A DNA stretch of 64,000 nt. Source: Lucinisca nassula. Lineage: Eukaryota > Mollusca > Bivalvia > Lucinida > Lucinidae. Under the pieces are notes generated by a model. The model worked only from the letters and a program-made list of their open reading frames with translations. It had not been told where the DNA came from and did not search any database. The translations under genes and the position numbers were made by a program. This document shows, piece after piece, positions 10,053 to 22,579 of this stretch. How positions within the stretch are numbered: the stretch's first letter is position 1; each line of letters begins with the position of its first letter. The DNA lies in contig OY757020.1 of NCBI GenBank assembly GCA_963580285.1, forward strand, positions 97,219,497-97,283,496, written 5' to 3'.

Positions 10053-11345
10053 CTTTTATGAGTAGACCCCTATTTCCTAGGGAGCAAATTCTTTCTTTCA
10101 AGAGCAGACCACTGTTTTCTGGGGAGCAAATTTTTTCCTTGAAAAGTAGACTTCTGTTTCCTAGGGAACATTTTCTTTCTTTTAAGAGAGACCACTCTTA
10201 CCTAAGGAGCAAATTCTTTCCTTAAAGTCTGTAAGAGTAGACCCCAGTTTCTCGGGGAGCAAATTGTTTCTTTTAAGAGAAGACCTCTGTTTCCCAGGGA
10301 GCTAATTGTTTTCTTTAAGAGTAGACCTCTGTTTCCCAGGGAGCAAATTGTTCTCTTTAAGAGTAAACCTCTGTTTCCCAGGGAGTAAATTCTTTCCTTT
10401 AAGAGAAGACCTCTGTTTCCTAGGGAGCAAATTGTTTCCTTTAAGAGTAGACCTCTGTTTCCCAGGGAGCAAATTCTTTCCTTCAAGAAAAGACCTCTGT
10501 TTCCTAGTGAGCAAATTACTTCCTTTAAGAGTAGACTTCTGTTTCTTAGGGAGAAAAGTGCTTCCTTTAAGCTAAGACCTTTGTTTCCTAGGGAGCAAAT
10601 TGTTTCTGTTAAGAGTAGACCTCTGTTTCTTAGGGAGCAAATTGCTTACTTTAAGAGTAGACCTCTGTTTCTTAGGGAGCACATTGTTACCTTCAAGAGT
10701 AGACCCCTGTTTTGAAGGGAGCAAACTGCTTCCTTTAAGAATAGACCTCTGTTTCTTAAGTAGCAAATTGTTTTATTTAAGAGTAGACTCCTGTTCTGTA
10801 GGGAGCAAATTGTTTCCTTAAAGAGTAGACCCCTGTTTTGTAGGGGGCAAATTGTTTCCTTTAAGAGTAGACCTGTTTCTTAGGGAGCAAATTGCTTCCT
10901 TTAAGAGTAGACCTCTGTTTCCTAGGAGGCAAATTGCTTCCTGTAAGAAAAGACTTTGTTTCCCAGGGAGCAAATTGCTTCCTTTAAGAGTAAACCTCTG
11001 TTTCCCAGGAGCAAATTGTTTCGTTCAAGAGTAGACCCCTGTTTTGTAGGGAGCAAATTGCTTCCTTTAAGAGTAGACCTCTGTTTCCTAGGAAGCAAAT
11101 TGTTTCCTTTAAGAGAACACCTCTGTTTCCCAGGGAGCAAATTGCTTTCTTTAAGAGTAGACCTCTGTTTCTTAGGGAGCACATTGTTACCTTTTAGAGT
11201 AGAACCCTGTTATGTAGGGAGCAAATTCTTTCCTTTTAATGTATACTCAAGTTCTCTTGAGAGCAAACTCATTTCATATAGAGTAGAATACTGTTTCCTC
11301 TGGAGCAAATGCTTTCCTTTAAAATTAAATCCCTATTCATAAGTG
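10053..11345. repeat. 42-bp tandem array, about 30 units
   Basis: Units read TTTAAGAGTAGACCTCTGTT, then TCCTAGGGAGCAAATTGTTTCC with small changes. The same sequence forms each arm of the foldback in MITE R (6857-6929, 42425-42490, 45260-45325), so the array is a one-armed amplification of that stem. The long open reading frames here come from a 42-bp period (14 codons) and are not taken as genes. Confidence 0.92.
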
Positions 11346-11367
11346 AGAAAAAACTATTGTGAAACAG

Positions 11368-11569
11368 TTAACCCTTATCCTGCTGAACATTCAGTTTAGC
11401 CACACCCATTTCAGGCTTTGAACCAGTCAGATTACTTGATGTAATTTATTCTTACAAATCCATAAACTGAATTTCAAACAGTGTAGATCCTGATCAGATG
11501 GCTTCTTCAGAAGCCATCTGATCTGGATCTACACTGTTTCCAAAGATAAGGGTTGTCGTGAAGAGTTAA
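11368..11569 (+). repeat. TTAA-flanked MITE family P, copy 4
   Basis: TTAACCCTTATCCTGCTGAA opens it and GTTGTCGTGAAGAGTTAA closes it. A single GATCAGATGGCTTC hairpin lies inside. This is the typical single-hairpin form of the family. Confidence 0.88.
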
Positions 11570-11883
11570 ATTCCCAAAAGGTGTATAAATTCCTGTTAAT
11601 GTCAAAGTTCTGTTAGATTGTTAATTATGGTTTTAATAAGCAAGCTAATAAGAGCAGTTTTTTAATTTGAAAACGGATATTATTTGTGGTGTCATAATTC
11701 CAGAGCTAATAAACATCACATGGAGCCGGCAGATGGGGACTTCAACAAAATACATTGCAACCTTACAGGTCTCTGAGGCCTTATTGATAAGAAAATTGTC
11801 GGTCTCTCATCGCTGCATGTTCAAGCCTTGCTTGTGTCACGTGTGAGATGCCAGTTACTGCAATGCCAGATCAGATGTTTCGG

Positions 11884-12180
11884 GCCCCTGCCCATTGGGG
11901 CTTGAAGAAATAAATGGGCTTCATGATGCTTCCAGCAGAGCTGAATCCAGCCGCACATGAGTACTGGTAAACCACTTAGAGGATCTAAGTCTGCCCAGGC
12001 CAAGCAGTGCGAGTCGGACCATCCATGCTTATAAACCCTATTGGTTTCATTGGGCGACAGGGCTTAAGATGTCATTTCATATCAGTGTCCGGAAAAAGTC
12101 CCACAAAATTGGAAGCAACGTTTCAAAAATGACCTATGTAGTGTTTACGTGGACGTGAAACATCAAATCAAACAAACAAA
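11884..12180 (+). repeat. SINE-like family Z copy
   Basis: Nearly full length, from CCCCTGCCCATTGGGGCTTG to CAAATCAAACAAACAAA. The preceding 11815-11880 looks like a piece of the tRNA-derived SINE at 26618 (GTCACGTGTGAGATGCCAG). Confidence 0.88.
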
Positions 12181-12217
12181 AGATCAGGTGTTTTTTGGTT
12201 ATCCTCCATTTATTTTT

Positions 12218-12828
12218 AGCTCGTCCGTTTTTTGAAAAAAAAAAATTTCGAGCTATTGTCATCACTCCGGCGTCTGCGTTGTCGTCCTGCGTCCTCCTGC
12301 GTCGTTCCAAAAAAACTTAACCTTGGCTATAACTTAAAAAGTATTAGACCTAGCCTCATGAAACTTCATACACACACTCATCATCACAAGAGCTACATTT
12401 TGACCAAGGACCATAACAACATTGTTGATTTTGGCTGAATTATCTCCCCTTTTCCAATTTTTTTCTGAAACACATTTTTTGCTCTCAATTTAATACTATT
12501 CACAACAGAGCCTTCAAACTTCACATGAATGTTCCTTGGGACAAGACCTTTTCAGTGATACCAAACTTTTTGATCTGTGACCTTGACCTTTGAACTTTGA
12601 CCTATTTTTCGAAAATTTAACCGAAAACCTTAACCTTGACCATATTTCCAAAAGTATTTGGCCTACCTTCATGAAACTTCATACACATACTCACCATCAC
12701 AAGAGCTACATTCCCTACAAGTTTTATAACTCCATCTTGCAATTTGATTGCTCTTGTTTGACTTAGAACTTTGGTTTTCTAAAAGAAACTGCAGACGAGC
12801 GTTGGCACCCGCATGCGGTGCTCTTGTT
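12218..12828 (+). mobile_element. Hairpin-ended element D, copy 1
   Basis: It starts AGCTCGTC after a T-run, with CGAGCT shortly after. GTCGTCCTGCGTCCTCCTGC follows as the pyrimidine/CGT block. At the 3' end GACGAGC (12794-12800) complements the start. A hairpin GCACCCGCATGCGGTGC and CTCTTGTT then close it. Internal units contain ATGAAACTTCATACACA. Other copies: 24506-24948 and 33966-34416. Confidence 0.8.
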
Positions 12829-12957
12829 GTCATACCTGCTTTAGCAGAAAGACATAGGCATACAAGTTTCCATCAGTTCGTCAGAACCGTACATATGTCT
12901 GTCCATCCATCAATCATTCCGTCAACATTTTACCTGGGTGTTCCTCTTACAGTTTTT

Positions 12958-15709
12958 AGCTCACCAGAGCCGAAGGCTCCGGGGGAGCTTATAGTATAGG
13001 CATTGTCCGTTGTCGTCTGCGTCGTCAACATTTTCAAACAACATCTCCTCTGAAACTACTTGGCCAATTGAAACCAAATTACATGTGGAGCCTCTATGGG
13101 AAGGGGGAACGAAAGTTTGTTCGGGAGGACTGGGTAACATGACCAATATGGCCGCCATGCCCATATATGGTAAAAACCTTTAAAAATCTTCTTCTCAAGA
13201 ACCGATTAGCCGATGATCTTGAAACATGGTATGCAGGAATGGGGACTCGGGCCCTACAAAGTTTGTTCAAATGATGAACTGTGGTTGACCTTGACCTGTT
13301 TTATGTCAAGGTCAAATTTGGTCACTTAGACATTTTTATGGAAAAATGGCAAAACAGTGGATTTTTCTGACCGTGTGTTAGCTAGTGGCATCAGAAATGG
13401 TATTTGCAATCAGCTGAATGGAAGTTTATCAGTTTCAAAGGTCAAGGTCATTTACCGACCTTTGTCCAGGACACCTCAGATTCAGTATTTTTATCTTCCT
13501 CTTCACTTAAACAACTGGGCCAATTGAAACCAAATTACATGTGGAGCCTCTATGCAATGAGGGAACGAAAGTTGATTCGTGAGGACTGGGCCAGATGACC
13601 AATATGGCCGCCATGCCCATATATGGTAAAAACCTTTAAAAATCTTCTTCTCAAGAACCGAATGGCCGATGATCTTGAAACTTGGTATACAGCATGAGGG
13701 GCTCTGGCCCTACCAAGTTTGTTCAAATGATGACCTTAGGTTGACCTTGACCAGTTTTACGTCAAGGTCAAATTTGGTCACTTAGAATATTTGAATGGAA
13801 AATTGGCAAAAAGAGTGGATTTTTATGCCCCCGTATGATGCCGGGGGCATATAGTTTTTAGGTTTTCCGTACCTGCGTCCGTGGGTACGTGCGTACGTGC
13901 ATCTGAATGTACGAAAGTGTGTACGTACGTACGTAATCCTGTTAGACTCAGGTTAAGGTTTTGGGTCAGGGTAGAACTTGAGCTCATATTTTTCAAACCA
14001 TGCAATGGATGTGGTTTATAGTTAGTATGATGATAGATATGGGTCCAAAGTTTTATCCAACAATACCCCACACCTACCCATGGTCTCAAGGTCAAGGTCA
14101 TGGACTTAGAAATTTTTAATGTTTAACACTCAGGTTAAGGTATTTGTACCACGTTGAACTTTTAACTTTTATGATTCATTTGGTTCATATTTGGTTTAAT
14201 GATAGATGCAGGTCCAAAGTTTCATTGAGCCATACCCCCCACCCCTTAACTGAAGGTCAAGGTCACAGACATAGAAATTTTTTATATTATATTTTTGAGA
14301 GCTCATATTTCTTTAACCATGTGATGGATTTTCTACATATTTGAAATGATGATAGATACATGTCAAAAGTTTCATTCAACCATAAACCCGCCCGTGCCCC
14401 ATGACCTTAAGGTGATTGTGTGTGTGTGTGTGGGGGGGGGGGAGGTAGGTCCCTGGGCGGGGGCATTTGTGTTGTATTGACACATTTCTAGTTCTGATTG
14501 TAGATTAGTTAGTGGCATCAGAAATGGTATTTACAATCAGCTGAATGGAAGGTTATCAGTTCCAAAGGTCAAGGTCATTTACCGACCTTTGTCCATGATG
14601 CCTCAGATTCAGAATTTTTATCCTCTTCACTTAAACTCCTTGGCCAATTGAAACCAAATTACATGTGGTGCCTCTATGGAATGAGGGAACTAAAGTTTGT
14701 TCGTCAGGACTGGGTCACATGACCAATATGGCCACCATGCCCATATATGGTAAAAACGTTTAAAAATCTTCTTCTCAAGAACTGAATGGCCGATGATCTT
14801 GAAACTTGGTATACAGCATCAGGGACTCTGGCCATACCAAATTTGTTCAAATGATGACCTTAGGTTGACCTTGACCTGTTTTACGCCAAGGTCAAATTTG
14901 GTCACTTAGACATTTGTATGGAAAAATGGCAAAACAGTGGATTTTTCTGATTGTATATTAGCTAGTGGCATCAGAAATGGTATTTACCTTCAGCTGAATG
15001 AAAGTTTATCAGTTTCAAAGGTCAAGGTCATTTGCCGACCTTTGTCCAGGACGCCTCAGATTCAGTATTTTTATCATCTTCTTCACTTAAACTACTTGGC
15101 CAGTTGAAACCAAATAACATGTGGAGCCTCTTTGGAATGAGGGAACAAAAATTTGTTCATGAGGACTGGCTCACATGACCAATATGAGCCACCTTGCCCA
15201 TATATGGTAAAAACCTTTAAAAATCTTCTTCTCAAGAACCGAATGGCCGATGATCTTGAAACTTGGTATGCAGCATCAGGGACTCTGGCCCTACCAAGTT
15301 TGTTCAAACTATGATTTTTGGTTGACCTTGACCTGTTTATGTCAAGGTCAAATTTGGTCACTTAGACATTTGTATGGAAAAATGGCAAAGAAGTGGATAT
15401 TTCAGATTGCCTGGTAAGCTGTGACATCAAAAATGATATTTGCAGTTAGCTGAATGGAAGTGTATCAATTCCAAAGGTCAAGGTCATTACTGACCTTTGT
15501 CTTGCATGGCTCTGATTCAGTATTGTTATCTTCTTCTCCAGTAAAAGAGCTGTGCTGATTGAAACCAAATTACATGAAAAGCCTCTATGGGGGTGAGGAA
15601 ATTAAACATTATTTGTGGTATTGTCACATGACCAAGATGGGCACCTTGCCTGTATATGGTATAAACCACATGACCTGTGGTGAGCGTAGTGGCCCATGGG
15701 CCTCTTGTT
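12958..15709 (+). mobile_element. Hairpin-ended element B, 2.75 kb, with internal tandem repeats
   Basis: It starts AGCTCACCAGAGCCGAAGGC and the paired GGGGGAGCT completes a 5' hairpin; GTCCGTTGTCGTCTGCGTCG follows. TGGTGAGC at 15678-15685 complements the start and is followed by the hairpin GGCCCATGGGCC and CTCTTGTT. The inside is about five diverged units of 400-450 bp containing GACCTTGACC and AATATGGCCGCCATGCCCAT. A further element (13825-14493) is inserted in one unit. No coding region was recognised. Confidence 0.82.
13825..14493 (+). mobile_element. Hairpin-ended element C nested in element B
   Basis: It starts ATGCCCCCG, complemented at 13842-13850 (5' hairpin) and again at 14458-14466. 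A hairpin TGTG-TTGTATTGA-CACA and the terminus CTAGTT follow. CGTACCTGCGTCCGTGGGTA forms the CGT block. Sister units of B read GTGGATTTTTCTGA where this copy has GTGGATTTTT, the element, then CTGA. That gives exact ends and shows no target duplication. Confidence 0.85.
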
Positions 15710-15769
15710 TACTGATCATTTTGAAACTTTGCAGGTGTTTTTGTCATGGTCTGAAGATGTGCATGTGGT

Positions 15770-17640
15770 TTTGGGGTCATCCTCCATTTATTTTTTGCTA
15801 ACTTTTTCCACTAACTGAGCTTTTGTGATCACCCTGTGTCCCTTGTACATTCATCCTGCGTCGCCAACATTTAACTTGTTCACCCTCTAGAGGCCAAGTT
15901 TTACTTCAGTTGTCATGAAACTTTGCCAGAATCATCATATTCATCAACAGATTTTTGATTAACGTGCAGGTACAGGGGCAACGTCTCTTAAGTGGGCCCC
16001 CTTCCAGGTAGCTGGCTTGCTGCACGCATGGCAGATCTTACACCAGATCTCCAGGCTTGTCTATCAGGAGGATCGATAGCAGAGAGCTTCCATTCTCTGC
16101 AGTCTCTTACTGTCCGCTGCTTCCAGGTCATCTTGGGCCTTCCAGGCCCCCGCTTTCCACCTACCTGTATGTCACAGGCAGTCTTGACTGCACCGTTGGA
16201 GCGTTCCACATGGCCATACCAGCGGAGCCGTCTCTCTTTCTGGATGAGATCCAGGTCCTCAATGCCAAGAAACTCAAGTAGCTCACTGGACCTGATGGTG
16301 ACAGCGTCCTATGGCTTGACATTGCAGATCTGTTTGATCATTGCCCTGTCATTCCGCTGAAGACGTTGGAGGTTTGGTTTTGTCAATGGCCATGTCTCAC
16401 TGGCATGGAGCATTGCGCTCCGCACACAAGAGCTGTACACACGTCCATGTGTCTTGAACGAGAGGTGGCGGGAAGAGAGAATCGGTAGCAACTCCTTGAA
16501 TTTCTTCCAGGCTGTTTTCATACGTGATGTGGTTGAAAGGTCGCAACCACCCGCTGCTGAGAGCATATCACCTAGGTAGCAAAAGGAAGCTACAACCTCC
16601 AGCTTGTCAGATCCGACTTGGACTTCCCTCTGTGATCTGCCATCTAAGGGTCATGCAGTTCCTTGGCACCGTGTACACCTGTAATCAGGGTCCTCTCTCA
16701 AGCGCTTGAGCCCACTGCATTTCTTGTGCACCCAGAACTTGCAGCCATTACAAAAGATACTGTTGCTGCCCACTCCAGTGCGACATACAGCGCATGGGAA
16801 CTGGCCTGTACTCTGCAGGAGGTCCAGGCCTGAACCACAGATCATGTCTTTCCTGCATTTTTATCTCAGCCCTCTCGCCTCCATTGCATCTTTCCAAGTA
16901 AAGAGCCTCCTGACACATTCCTGAAGGGATTCAGCTATGATGACAAGGTCATCAGCATACAGGTCCTCCCAGGGGACTCCAGAGCGGAACTCGCATGACA
17001 AGGCTTCAAGCACAATGATGAAAATCAGTGGGCTGAGAACAGAACCTTGATGAACACCCACCTTCACTTCGAATTCCTCACTGTAACCATCACCAACACA
17101 GACACGGCTCCGAGCATTAGCATACATCCCTTGGACCAGTCGCACAATCCAGGCCCAGAATGTTTGTCTTAATGATATATAGGTTAAGTTCGAATATGGG
17201 TCAAGTCAGGTCAAAATCTAGGTCACTAGGTCAAATTTCTTTTAAACCTTGTTCACACTCTAGAAGCCATAATTATTTTGGTTCAGTCTTCATGAAACTT
17301 TACCAGAATGTTTGCCTTGATGGTATCAAAGTCAAGTTCGAATATGAGTCATGTCAGATCAAAAACTAGGTCACTAGATCAAATTTCTTTAGAACGTTGT
17401 TCACTCTCTAGAGGCCTAAGTTTTGCTTCAATCTTCATGAAACTTTACTAGAATGTTTGCCTTGATCATATCTACCGGTAGGTCAAGTTCGAATATGGAT
17501 CATGTCTGAATAAAAACTAGGTCACTAGGACAAATTGCAGTAAAACCTTGTTCACCCTATAGAAGCCATAATTTTGCTTCAATCTTCATGCAATTTTACC
17601 AGAATGTTTCCTTTAAAAGGAAAAGGGAGTTAAATATCCG
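15770..17640. repeat. Diverged tandem-unit repeat family L, split by a LINE fragment
   Basis: Outside the LINE fragment (15966-17160) the sequence consists of roughly 170-bp units containing CATGAAACTTTACCAGAATG and GGTCACTAGGTCAAATTTC. The element ends were not found. The unit content (GTCAAGTTCGAATATGG) is like that of the internal units of other hairpin-ended elements. Confidence 0.6.
15966..17160 (-). pseudogene. 5'-truncated LINE reverse transcriptase, minus strand
   Basis: On the minus strand the RT core GVHQGSVLSPLIF and YADDLVI (catalytic box) lie near 16925-17070. Next comes a cysteine/histidine cluster CNGCKFWVHKKCSGLKRL near 16700-16780. The C-terminal segment with SAMLHASETWPLTKPNLQRL (about 16360-16430) and GKRGPGRPKMTWKQ (about 16120-16165) follows. 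Frames change several times. The 5' end is cut at about 17160 within family L. This domain order is typical of LINE elements whose RT is followed by a C-terminal tail; the clade is not certain. Confidence 0.88.
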
Positions 17641-18580
17641 TCTTTGACATGAGAAAGCCGAATTTTGTAAAATGTTTGAAACTTGGCAGTATAAACATCA
17701 ATGGCATAAAAGTAAAAATATTTGAACTTTTAGCTTTCCTTGATACTCCCCAACCACATACATGTATTGTGGCTATTCAGGAAACAAAGATTGACAGTTC
17801 AATTATGACTTCGAAGCTTTTCCCTGAAACTTCTGAGTACAGTGTCTACAGACAAGATAGAAACTCTCATGGTGGTAGGATGATGTTGCTTGTTCACAGA
17901 GACATCTCTCATATGCCATTCATGGAACTTTAAATGACTCGGAATCCATTTGGGTTAAGGTTTTTGGAAACAAAACTTCCCACTCTATAGCAAGTTTGTA
18001 TCAACCGCCAAATGGCAGGGTCGAAAACTTCCAGTTATTTAAAGATCAGCTTGATGGCATTAAGTCTCAGAATAAGGGTAAAAAACTTCCCTCAGTACAT
18101 GTTCTAGGTGACTTCAACTTGAGATATTGTTTGGCCTGACAGGCTCAGCAAACAGGGCACGATACTGAGTCTGTCCGAAGGACAAGTACTGGTTGATATT
18201 ATGAGTGGTCGTAGCTTACAACAAATGAGCCCCGCCAAGCGAATTTGTGTCTTCGAGCATTCCGTCATGACAAATTTTAACTGCCATTCAGAGGGGCCAG
18301 GGATATGGCTTTCTTTCTGAAGGTTCCTCTTGATTCACTGCTTGTATGAGCGAGCAGCAAAGGTTCTGGCGAGACTGCGCAGATGCGCAGGCTAGCCTGA
18401 ACCTTCGCTGCTCGCATAGGCGGTAAGTACCAAAATCGCTTGAAAGGGCCCAAATTGTTAACTTCCCTTCTCGTGATAAGAACACTTTGGATTTGATTCT
18501 TACAACTTTACCAGGACAATTTGAAGATATATATAGTCTCCAGACGAACTAAGTGATCATGATATTGTTTCCGGATTTTT
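17640..18580 (+). pseudogene. LINE endonuclease (APE-type), first part
   Basis: The translation has the ordered motifs of the apurinic-like endonuclease of non-LTR elements: LGSININGI, then AIQETKIDSS with the Glu of the active site, ASLYQPPN, LGDFN near 18107-18121 and LDLILT near 18491. An in-frame stop at about 17931 and a one-base shift at about 18122 disable it. A roughly 230-bp MITE (18226) interrupts it. It is then cut at 18580 by a 4.8-kb insertion; the same element resumes at 23430. Confidence 0.85.
18226..18453 (+). repeat. MITE family T, copy 1
   Basis: Ends GCCCCGCCAAGCGAATTTG and, inverted, AATCGCTTGAAAGGGCCC. An internal stem is formed around GCGAGCAGCRAAGGTTC. Other copies: 23592, 27417 and, reversed, 34700. 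Flanks show short AT-rich duplications (CAAAT here). Confidence 0.85.
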
Positions 18581-20048
18581 ATGCTCCCCGAAGGGGGAGC
18601 CATATAGTCGCCGCTTTGTACGTCCGTCCGTCTGTCCGCAGGAACAAATGTATACTTGTGTGTTTAAAAGTATGGACACTTCCATTAAACTCAATGCGAT
18701 TTATTCCGTCAGTGTCTTGTGTGTCTAAAATAGTAACTTGTGTGTCTTTTTTTCCAAGAAATTCCAAGAAATTTCCAGGAAATTTGACACACAAGGGTAC
18801 TTTGTAGGGATGAAGACACACAAGTATACATCCGTAAAGACGTCCGTCCGTCACGCTCTATATCTCTAAAAGTATTTAAAGGTATTTAAGTGAAACTTGA
18901 TATACTGATAGAGGGCGATGAGGGGAATCGTAAAATACAAGAACCATAACCCTGTCACCAGTATTAATGGAGTTACTTCCCTTCTCAACTATTTCAATGA
19001 AAAGATTGTCCAGAGCATATCTCTGAAAGTAAAGAAGGGATTTAAGTGAAACTTGATACATTGATAGATGGCCATCAAAGAAAGTGCAGAGTGCAAGAAC
19101 TGTAACTCTATCACAAGTAATTACAGAGTTATTTCCCTTTTTAGTTTTTGCTATATTAAGCTTGTCTGGAGCATATCTCTAAAAGTTTTAAAGGTAATTT
19201 AGTGAAACTTGATACACTGATAGGGGCTATGAGAGAAATCGCAGAATGCAAGAAGCATAACCCTACCATCAGTATTTACGGAGTTACTTCCCTTCTTAAT
19301 TAGGGCCCCACACAGTATTTTGGGTGCCCTATAGTAATCTCCTTGTCAGTCAGTTTCAAATCTAAACCAAAACATTTAACCGGTTATAACTTCAAAAGTA
19401 TTATCCCTACTCCCATGAAACTTCACACTCATACTAACATTCACAAGACCTACATTCTGACAAACCATATTGCTTTTGTCCGTGTTTGTCACGCCTTAAC
19501 CAAAAAACTTAACCTCGGTCATAACTTCAAAAGTATTTGCCCTACTCTCATGAAACTGCACACACTTACTTACTATCACAAGACCTACATTCTGACAAAG
19601 GGCCATAACTACCGGTATATTGCTTTTCGGTGTGTGTTTGTCAGGCCATAACCAAACAACTTGAACTCGGTCAAAATTTTAAAAGTATTTATCCTCTCAT
19701 GAAACTTCACACACATACTTACCATCACAAAACCTACATTCTGACAAAGGGCCATAATTATGTTGCTTATTTTCACTGAATTATCTCCCCTTTTTCAAAA
19801 AATATCTCCTGTAGTTCCATAACCATGGGTTATTGGGCTTTCATATTTCACATATGTATTCCTTGTGACATTCTTCATTGAAAATCACTTACTAGGGAAC
19901 ACAAAACTGAGTTTCTTTGTCTTATGGTTTAAGATTTACATGCCCTTGCATGGAAGGGGCCTTACATTTCTCCTTATTTTTGCAGTCTTTATTGAAAATC
20001 ACTAACTAGGGAATTCTTAGACTTTAGGTTAAACCCATTTGGTACCGG

Positions 20049-22579
20049 TGTCATATAATATTTTGACCCGTCTAAAAAGTGACCCGCGGGTCATAATATT
20101 ATGACCCGCGGGTCAATATTTTATTATAATATTTTGACCCCCCCTATAATATTTTGACCCCCCTCCCTAACTTCACAAAAGTTACATTTAAATGACCAAA
20201 TATGGTGAGGTAACTGTTAAGCAGTAAAACTATGACAATTGTGGTGGTTTTTGCGGCTGATTTTTACACTTGGGCAGTGTCTGAGGGGTGGGGTGGGATA
20301 GTTCTAGATCTGAAAATCTACAGCAAGAATAATGACTATAATATATAAGAAAGGACAATCATGTTTAAAGGGAAATGGCTAAAAAGCAGCAAAAAAGATA
20401 AAAAAATAACAGAAAAAAAAACACATGACTAAAATGGTATTGAGAGAACCAGCCTATGCACGTGAGGAGGGGGGGGTGGGGCGGGGGTCAAATTATTATA
20501 GCTATCATAAAATGACCCACCCTTTTTATCTGTTATTGTTATAGCCCCGCTTGAAAAGTGGGGCTATATTGGATTTGCCCTGTCATTCCGTAATTCTTAA
20601 TTCCGTAATTCTGTAATTCTGTAATTCCGTAATTCCGTTATTCCGTTATTTTTTCGTCACAGTTTTCCCCGAAACTAAGAGAGCTAGAAAACTAAAACTT
20701 TGTATACACGTGGACAATGGGTGCCTCCACGGACCTTACCGAAATTATGACCAAGGGCCCATAACTCTTGGAGTTATCTCCCCTGATAGGTTTTTTTAAA
20801 TGAAAATGTTTGGTCACAGTTTTCTCAGGAACGAAAGAAGCTAGAAAGCTCAAACTTTGCATAAATGTGGACAATGGGTGGATATAGGGAGCTTACCAAA
20901 ATAATGGCCAAGGGCCCATAACTGTTGGAGTTATCTCTCCTGATAGGTTTTTTAAATAAATGAAAATATAGGTTTTTTTTAAATGAAAATGTTTGGTCAC
21001 AGTTTTCTCAGGAACTAAAGAAGCTAGAAACCTCAAACTTTGCATAAATGTGGACAATGGGTGGATATAGGGAGCTAACCAAAATAATGGCCGAGGGCCC
21101 ATTACTTTTGGAGTTATCTCCCCTGATAGTATAGTTTTTTTTAATAAATGAAAAGGTTTGGTGACAGTTTTCTCAGGAACTAAGAAAGCTAGAATACTGA
21201 AACTTTGTATGAACATGAAAAGTGGGTGGATGTATGGCCCTTACCAAAATAATGGCCAAAGGCCCATAACTCTTGGAGTTATCTCCCCTGATAGGATATT
21301 TTCTGCAAGTAAAAAAATCATTTCACTTTTCTAACTATCAAACCATGAAAAATATTTTCGATACAGTTTTCTCAGGTACTAAGAAAGCTAGAAAGCTGAA
21401 ACTTTGTATAAACATGAACATTAGGTGGATGTAGTAAATAATGGCCAACAACATTACTCTTGGGGTTATCTCCCCAGCAAAGAAAAAAAAAATATTAAAG
21501 TTTTCTCTGGAACTAAGAAAGCTCCCCTGATAGGTTAAAAGCTTTTAGAGTCAATGTGTCTTACTCCTCTGATAGCGCTATAGCGGGGCTATAGTCAGAT
21601 CCTCTGACAGCTCTAGTTCAATTAATTAAACTTTTCATTGAATTAGATGGCTTGTAATACACTAGATTCAGTAAGGTTCAGTATGTGGGAGGGGTTGTAA
21701 CTTAATGACTTGAAATAAGGGGGGGGGGGTCAAATTATTATAGCTATAATAAAATGACCCACCCTTACTATTTGTAATTAGTGTACTGGTATTTGAGTTC
21801 ACACAGTTAAATTAAAACTTAAATTGCTTTATATGGCTAGAAATAGACTATATTCAGTAAGGTTCAGTATGTGGGAGGGGTTGTTACTTAATGACTTATA
21901 ATTGGGGGGAGGGTCAAATTATTATAGCTATAATAAAATGACCCACCCTGATTATCCTGTTGTTTTAATCCAGTTAATTAGAAATATTCTACTGCTATAT
22001 CCCCTTTTCTTTACATTATTTTGACCCATTTCAAAAGAGAATATTATTCTTCATTATCTTGTTAAATGTGATATAATATGTTGTTTTATCCATTTTCTTG
22101 ACATGATATTATTGTCCAGTCCTTAGTAAATTGTACTGGGGGGGGGGTCATTTTATTATAGCTATAATATTTTGACCCCCCCCCCCCCCCTTTCTTGGCA
22201 GCAACACCCATTTCAAAAGAGAATATTATTCTGCATTAATTTTGTCAAATGTGAAATAATCTGTTGATATTATTGTCCAGTACTATTATTTTGAGTCCAT
22301 TTCCTTTGTTGAAAAAAGATATGTATGGGGGGGGGGTCATTTTATTATAGCTATAATATTTTGACCCCCCTACCCATGTTGTCAGATCTGCAATAGACTC
22401 CTTGCAATATCCATTTCTTATCTTGTCAATACCTATTTATCGATAAAAGTCCACTTCTGATTTATTTTGCTGATGTTTTAGGGGCGGGTCAAAATATTAT
22501 AGGGGGGGGGGTCAAAATATTACTGTAATATATTGACCCGCGGGTCAAAATATTACACGGGTCAAAGTATTATCTGACA
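20049..22579. mobile_element. TIR element with repeated GGGTCA palindromes, 2.5 kb
   Basis: The left end TGTCATATAATATTTTGACC and the right end, inverted, TGTCAGATAATACTTTGACC are alike but for two bases and run on into CGT. CCGG stands directly outside both ends (20045-20048, 22580-22583). The host is a family N MITE whose uninterrupted copies read GGTACCGGAAACCCC-like here, so CCGG is a 4-bp target duplication. Near both ends GACCCGCGGGTC palindromes occur. Five long palindromes with TTATTATAGCTATAATA between GGGTCA and TGACCC lie inside (20485, 21722, 21908, 22145, 22330). No transposase was seen, so it is non-autonomous. Confidence 0.82.
20541..21618 (+). mobile_element. Hairpin-ended element G nested in the TIR element
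   Basis: It starts ATAGCCCCGCTT, paired at once with AAGTGGGGCTAT, and again 11 of 11 at 21582-21592. The hairpin GTCAGA-TCC-TCTGAC and CTCTAGTT follow. ATTCCGTAATTCTTAATTCC replaces the usual CGT block. About five diverged units of roughly 170 bp contain GAGTTATCTCCCCTGATAGG. Confidence 0.82.

Noticed and set aside
10202..11342. Long reading frames on both strands with repeating LCFPGSKL-like peptides
   Set aside because: They follow from a 42-bp tandem repeat whose period is 14 codons; several frames stay open at once and no start context or domain is seen.
10053..11345. CRISPR-like array
   Set aside because: The units are contiguous with no unique spacers, in an animal genome.
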